Shown: positions 6,423 to 10,254 of the stretch, piece after piece | Layout of the letters: each line of letters starts with the position of its first letter | Position numbering within the stretch: the first letter of the stretch is position 1 | Assembly: GCA_964530215.1 (NCBI GenBank) | Contig: CAZHAJ010000061.1 | Location: forward strand, 1-10,254 | Source of the DNA: JAAXTT01 sp964530215 | Lineage (GTDB): Bacteria; Bacillota; Desulfotomaculia; Desulfotomaculales; Desulfocucumaceae | DNA: 10,254 nt | Direction of reading: 5' to 3' | Notes under the pieces: generated by a model | The model's database searches: none | What the model saw: only the letters and a program-made list of their open reading frames with translations | Told to the model about the DNA's origin: nothing | Position numbers and translations under genes: made by a program

Positions 6423-8564
6423 TCAGTGTACTTTAGAATCCTTAACCATCATTAATCTTATTCCATTTAAAATCACTAATATAGTTGCACCGGAATCGGC
6501 GAAAACTGCCATCCACAGTGTAGCAAATCCAAAAAAAGTAGCCACTATGAAAAACACCTTGATGAGGATTGCAAAAATAATGTTTTGTTTAATTACCTGT
6601 ATCGTCTTGCGGCTCAGTCTAATGGTATAGGATAATTTGGAAAGATCATCTGCCATAAGGGCAATATCTGCCGTCTCTATGGCAGCATCGGTACCAGCCA
6701 CCCCCATAGCAATACCTACATCTGCCAAAGCCAAAGCAGGTGCATCATTAATACCGTCCCCCACCATGGCCACCTTACCCTTTTTTTTCAACCTTTTAAT
6801 TGCATCTAGTTTTTCATGGGGCATCAGTTCAGCCTGAACATCACTTATGCCAATGCTTTTAGCTGCCGCAAAGGCGGTTCTGTAATTATCTCCGGTCAAC
6901 ATTACAATCTTTTCTATTCCCGATTTTAACAATGCAGCCACTGCATTGTTGCTGTGTGGTCTTACCGTGTCAGAAGCACCAATGACCCCGATTGTCTTAT
7001 TATCCACTCCCACTATAATAACAGTGTTTCCTCCATCAGTTAACCTATCTATGGTATCTTTCCACTCGCCAATTTCTATGCCCAATTGGTTGAATAGTCT
7101 TTCATTACCCACGTAATATTTATTATTTTTATTATAAGCATAAGCACCTATTCCCGGAAGAGTTTTAAAACCGGTGACCGGAATCAAGTCCAATCCTTTA
7201 TTTGCGGCTTCTTCCAAAATCGGTCCTGCCAGATGATGTTCAGAAAAATATTCCACCGAAGCAGCCACCTTCAGCACCTGATCCGGATTTATACCCTGAG
7301 CACTAACCACCTCACTGATCCTAGCTTTTCCGCTGGTAAGGGTCCCTGTCTTATCAAAGGCAATTATTTTAATTGCACCTGCAGCCTCAAGATGGCTGCC
7401 GCCCTTGATTAGAACTCCGTTTCTGGCTGCACTTCCAATGGCAGACACTATAGCCACGGGAGTTGAGATTACTAAGGCACAGGGACAAGATATTACCAGT
7501 AATATAAGGGCCTTAGTAAACCAAGGAGTAAAGGGTTGACTAAAAAACAACACAGGTATGATCATAACCATTGATACCATTAACAAAACTGCTGGAGTAT
7601 AATAGGCAGCAAATCTATCCACCAACTGCTGCGTGGGAGCTTTTTGCCCCTGCGCTTCCTCCACCATCTTTATTATTTTGGAAAGAGTACTGTCAGAAAA
7701 GCGACGAGTTATTTTCACCTCTAAAGACCCGTGACCGTTTATGGCTCCCGCAAAAACAAAATCCCCAACTTCCTTCTCGACATATGCAGACTCGCCGGTA
7801 ATGGGTGACTGGTTCACCAATGAATGTCCTTTATAAATTTTACCGTCAGCAGGAATTTTCTGACCTGGTTTTACAATAGTTATATCTCCGGGGACAATTT
7901 GCTCAATGGGTAAAACTGAAACAGAATCACCCCTTTTGATCACTGCCTGCTGGGGAGAAAGATCCATCAATGCCCTGATGGATCTTTTGGTTTTTTCCAT
8001 GGTAAATGACTGCAGTAGGTTACCCAGTGAAAAAAGAAAAACTACTGCCGCTCCTTCAGACCACTGCCCTATGGCCATGGCACCCACTACAGCCACCGTC
8101 ATCAGAAAATTCATATCCAACCTTAAATTTTTAGCAGAATATAATCCGTTTTTAAAAAGGGATAAGCCACCTATTAAAATGGATAAAAAATACAAAATAT
8201 TTTCCAAACCAATTGGAGCAATGAGACCGACAGCTAGAAAAACGCCTGAAAGCAATGTTAATAACAACTTTCTCCTTTTGTTTCTTTGAGACTCATCGAT
8301 GTCGTTACTGACGGAAGACCACTGTGAACTCCGGTAACCGGCATCATTAACGGCTTTAATAATCAGTTGCAAAGGTGTTTTATGCACCACCACCATTTTA
8401 CCGGTGGCAAAACTTATAGTTACCGAGTCCACCCCCGGAATAGAGAAGATTTTTTGCTCAAGCTTGATGGAACAATCTATACAATCCAACCCGTTAACCC
8501 TAATATAACTGGTTACCGATGACTTTCCGTCAGTTGTGTTTTTAAGTTCCTGTGAACCGTTCAT
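6423..8564 (-). CDS. cadA: P1B-type heavy-metal ATPase, Cd/Zn/Pb exporter
   Basis: This membrane pump uses ATP to export Zn(II), Cd(II) or Pb(II). In order: an N-terminal HMA domain (about 16-80) with the metal pair GLDCIDC (Cys28, Cys31); membrane helices from 99; actuator TGES at 256-259; the channel motif CPC at 360-362; the phosphorylation site DKTGTLT with Asp404; TGDN at 557-560; GDGINDAP at 602-609; and final helices with Lys669 and Asp690. The CPC plus Lys and Asp in the last helices is the Zn/Cd/Pb (P1B-2) pattern, not the copper one. The length, 713 aa, fits CadA with a single HMA domain. The conserved His-Pro of the nucleotide-binding domain reads His-His here (443-444). The ATG at 8564 lies eight bases after cadC, and its GGGGAG (8580-8575) is inside the end of cadC, so the two are translationally close. 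Regulation by CadC is inferred from gene order. Confidence 0.95.
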   Translation of the reverse strand: MNGSQELKNTTDGKSSVTSYIRVNGLDCIDCSIKLEQKIFSIPGVDSVTISFATGKMVVVHKTPLQLIIKAVNDAGYRSSQWSSVSNDIDESQRNKRRKLLLTLLSGVFLAVGLIAPIGLENILYFLSILIGGLSLFKNGLYSAKNLRLDMNFLMTVAVVGAMAIGQWSEGAAVVFLFSLGNLLQSFTMEKTKRSIRALMDLSPQQAVIKRGDSVSVLPIEQIVPGDITIVKPGQKIPADGKIYKGHSLVNQSPITGESAYVEKEVGDFVFAGAINGHGSLEVKITRRFSDSTLSKIIKMVEEAQGQKAPTQQLVDRFAAYYTPAVLLMVSMVMIIPVLFFSQPFTPWFTKALILLVISCPCALVISTPVAIVSAIGSAARNGVLIKGGSHLEAAGAIKIIAFDKTGTLTSGKARISEVVSAQGINPDQVLKVAASVEYFSEHHLAGPILEEAANKGLDLIPVTGFKTLPGIGAYAYNKNNKYYVGNERLFNQLGIEIGEWKDTIDRLTDGGNTVIIVGVDNKTIGVIGASDTVRPHSNNAVAALLKSGIEKIVMLTGDNYRTAFAAAKSIGISDVQAELMPHEKLDAIKRLKKKGKVAMVGDGINDAPALALADVGIAMGVAGTDAAIETADIALMADDLSKLSYTIRLSRKTIQVIKQNIIFAILIKVFFIVATFFGFATLWMAVFADSGATILVILNGIRLMMVKDSKVH

Positions 8565-8572
8565 TATTCAAT

Positions 8573-8923
8573 TCACTCCCCAATATGTTGACGATGCTCC
8601 AAAGCAGCATTGATAATGCTTCTAACGCACTGGTCTTTTAAACTATAAAAAACCATCTTGCCTTCCCGACGGTAGGAGGCCAACCCGGAATTTCTCAGAA
8701 AACGTAAGTGATGAGATGCAGTAGCCACTGTGCAGCCAATGATTCCAGCTACATCACATACGCACAGTTCTTCCAAAGAAAGTGCGTAAACAATCTTTAA
8801 TCTGGTATCATCAGCCAACGCCTTAAAAGTCATAGCCATATCTTTGGTAATATAAACCAATTCTCTTATTCTATCTACCTTTTCCCGATCAGAGCAAAAT
8901 ATTTCACAACCACCATTATTCAT
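8573..8923 (-). CDS. cadC: ArsR/SmtB family metal-responsive repressor (CadC-like)
   Basis: CadC-type winged-helix dimers repress the cad operon and release DNA when Cd(II), Pb(II) or Zn(II) binds. I start at the ATG at 8923: GAGGTGG (8936-8930) sits six bases upstream, whereas the in-frame ATG at 8938 overlaps that site. The 116-aa protein opens with CEIFCSDREKV (Cys6, Cys10), the same N-terminal pair as staphylococcal CadC, and ELCVCD carries Cys54 and Cys56 of the alpha-3 site. These four Cys form the classic regulatory site. The recognition helix is TASHHLRFLRNSGL (about 68-81) and the wing is RREGKMVFYSL. The alpha-5 site positions, by spacing, hold Asp97, Cys99, His110 and His113 instead of the usual Asp, His, His and Glu. 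The gene starts the operon, 163 bases after the yhbH stop. Confidence 0.93.
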   Translation of the reverse strand: MNNGGCEIFCSDREKVDRIRELVYITKDMAMTFKALADDTRLKIVYALSLEELCVCDVAGIIGCTVATASHHLRFLRNSGLASYRREGKMVFYSLKDQCVRSIINAALEHRQHIGE

Positions 8924-8960
8924 AATATGCCACCTCATTAAAACAGTTGCTTGAATGTAT

Positions 8961-8998
8961 TAATATCATATTATAAGCTTTTTGTCACTGTAATCCAT
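8961..8998 (-). promoter_or_regulatory. Probable cad promoter and candidate CadC operator
   Basis: TATAAT lies at 8975-8970 on the minus strand, about 46 bases before the cadC ATG at 8923; the -35 region (about 8998-8993) is weak. A 13-bp near-centred palindrome, TAATATGATATTA (8973-8961), overlaps the -10 and the predicted start site, where ArsR-family repressors usually bind. An ATTCAA half-site lies just downstream at 8954-8949. The promoter is plausible; the exact operator is inference. Confidence 0.45.
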
Positions 8999-9013
8999 TG
9001 GGAATATGAAGGC

Positions 9014-9056
9014 AAAAAAATAACTGTGACCAACATTTCTATGTCAATCACAGTTA
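9014..9056 (-). terminator. Intrinsic terminator after yhbH
   Basis: A 9-bp stem, TAACTGTGA (9021-9029) with TCACAGTTA (9048-9056), and an inner ACAT/ATGT pairing are followed on the minus strand by seven T residues (9020-9014). It starts 31 bases after the yhbH stop. It should separate yhbH from the cad operon, so cadC needs its own promoter. Confidence 0.85.
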
Positions 9057-9086
9057 AATTCTAATTACTCTCATTAAACAATAATT

Positions 9087-10241
9087 TCAGGCTTCTAATT
9101 CTTTTGAATCATTAGCAAAAAACTTTTTTAATGCGGGATAGATCCCGGTTTTATCTTTAATTACCACTGAGGTGAACTTAGGTTCATTTATATTTTTATA
9201 TGCGGACCGCAGAGTGCTGGTGTAATAATAAGGACCCTCTATTTCACCGTAACCCACCAGATTACACTTGGCTGACAATTCCTTTATCAGTTTAACGCAT
9301 TTATCATTGTCGGAACTGATATTATCACCGTCTGAAAAGTGAAAAGCATATATATTATAATCCTGGGGACTATATCTTTTATCTATAATATCCAGAGCCA
9401 ACTGATATACCGAGGAACAACGAGTACCCCCGCTGGCACCTTTGGTAAAAAACTCTTGCTCGGTAGTTTCTTTAGCCTCCATGTGATGAGCCAGGAAAAG
9501 TATATGAACATTCTGGTACTTGGTTCTTAAGAACCTTACCATCCAAAAGAAAAAACTCCTGGAAATATACTTCTCATAGGTCCCCATAGAACCTGAGGTA
9601 TCCATCATGGCCAAAATCACTGCGTTAGACTCATACTTATAAGTCTTTTCCCGAGTCTTATAACGCAAATCTTCCTTTGTAATACCGTGCAATCCCGGGT
9701 TTCCCTTTAAAGCATTGCGTTTGAGGACTTCCAGTATAGTACGTTTTCTATCTATATTGCTGGATATACCTGTTTTCCTTATATCTTTAAAATCCAAAGA
9801 CTCCGAACTCAAGTCAGCCTTTTTTTTCTGCTCCAAGTAGGGCAAACCCAGATCCTCGAAGATCATTTCCGCCAATTCCTCAACTGAAATATCCGTTTCG
9901 TAATAATCTACTCCAGGCTGTTCTCCAGCTCCTTTCCCTTCCCCGGCAGTTCCCGGCTGAGAATCAGAACCCAAAACATCTCCCGGCATAGTTTTTCCAT
10001 CCCCTTGTCCCACATGCTTCTTTTTCCCGGTATCAAAACGGAAGCTAAACTCATCTAAGGAACGCACAGGAATTTTTATGACTTTATTCCCATCGGACAT
10101 TATTATACTTTCTTCACTAACAACTTCTGCTAAGTTTTTTCTTATGGCTTCTTTGACCTTTTCTCTGTGACGCTGACGGTCTATCTCACCTTTTCGATGC
10201 AAAGACCAATCATTCTTGGAAACCCTGTAATTAACAGACAA
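9087..10241 (-). CDS. yhbH: YhbH/DUF444 sporulation-associated VWA protein
   Basis: The 384-aa product matches YhbH of Bacillus and YeaH of enteric bacteria. The N-terminus is a highly charged helix (about 10-45), followed by a glycine- and aspartate-rich spacer (70-115) and a C-terminal von Willebrand A fold from about 205. The metal-ion-dependent adhesion site is visible as DTSGSM (Asp214, Ser216, Ser218), Thr273 in GGTR, and FSDGDN with Asp304. YhbH is usually encoded beside the serine kinase PrkA and acts with SpoVR; the molecular role is not settled, and in Bacillus the genes are expressed in the mother cell. The start is a TTG at 10241 with GGGAGG (10254-10249) seven bases upstream, so the window edge falls right at its ribosome binding site. 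The protein is cytoplasmic by sequence. Its gene ends in its own terminator and lies 163 bases before cadC. Confidence 0.93.
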   Translation of the reverse strand: MSVNYRVSKNDWSLHRKGEIDRQRHREKVKEAIRKNLAEVVSEESIIMSDGNKVIKIPVRSLDEFSFRFDTGKKKHVGQGDGKTMPGDVLGSDSQPGTAGEGKGAGEQPGVDYYETDISVEELAEMIFEDLGLPYLEQKKKADLSSESLDFKDIRKTGISSNIDRKRTILEVLKRNALKGNPGLHGITKEDLRYKTREKTYKYESNAVILAMMDTSGSMGTYEKYISRSFFFWMVRFLRTKYQNVHILFLAHHMEAKETTEQEFFTKGASGGTRCSSVYQLALDIIDKRYSPQDYNIYAFHFSDGDNISSDNDKCVKLIKELSAKCNLVGYGEIEGPYYYTSTLRSAYKNINEPKFTSVVIKDKTGIYPALKKFFANDSKELEA

Positions 10242-10254
10242 ACTCTCCCCTCCC

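Noticed and set aside
7906..8289. Plus-strand open frame of 127 aa inside cadA
   Set aside because: It lies wholly antisense to well-conserved cadA motifs and has no matching ribosome binding site or domain.
6423..8564. Copper-type (CopA) assignment for the ATPase
   Set aside because: CPC is shared with CopA, but Lys669 and Asp690 in the last helices and the adjacent cadC gene point to the Zn/Cd/Pb type.
5925..10241. Transposon carrying the cad cassette
   Set aside because: I saw no transposase, integrase or terminal inverted repeats at its edges; acquisition by transfer remains possible but has no direct mark here.

Overview
The window looks like chromosome of a low-GC, endospore-forming, Gram-positive bacterium, most likely an anaerobic clostridium of the Desulfotomaculum/Peptococcaceae kind. 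That placement is inferred from two broadly conserved sporulation-associated genes (yhbH and spoVR), an exported protein with S-layer homology (SLH) domains, strong purine-rich ribosome binding sites and AT-rich intergenic DNA. It is not based on any database match.

Layout, left to right. Bases 1-2829 (minus strand) hold the first 943 codons of a large exported protein: a signal peptide, three SLH domains, then at least seven copies of a ~75-residue beta-rich repeat. Its C-terminus lies beyond base 1. A short divergent promoter region (about 2830-3007) separates it from a plus-strand pair: a 249-aa two-helix membrane protein with a TTG start, and a 62-aa HTH-like small protein. That pair converges on spoVR, and a long hairpin at 3980-4030 lies between them; the spoVR stop codon falls inside the hairpin.

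From 4011 to 10241 everything is on the minus strand. In transcription order: yhbh (DUF444/VWA protein), a clear intrinsic terminator, then cadC (ArsR/SmtB metal sensor), cadA (P1B-type Zn/Cd/Pb ATPase), a RidA-family gene, an unrecognised 129-aa gene, and spoVR. Gaps from cadC to the 129-aa gene are 8-39 bp with no visible terminator, so these can be one operon. Between the 129-aa gene and spoVR lies a hairpin that would bury the spoVR Shine-Dalgarno, with a weak SigmaE-like promoter overlapping it.

How it fits together. CadC should repress its own operon until Cd, Zn or Pb binds, and CadA then exports the metal. YhbH and SpoVR belong to a functional set (PrkA-YhbH-SpoVR) that is often clustered, so the metal-resistance cassette seems to sit between two members of that set; prkA may lie just beyond base 10254. 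No new defence system, CRISPR array, tRNA, rRNA or insertion sequence is visible. The most unusual points are the spoVR leader hairpin, the HH-for-HP change in CadA, and the altered alpha-5 metal-site residues in CadC.
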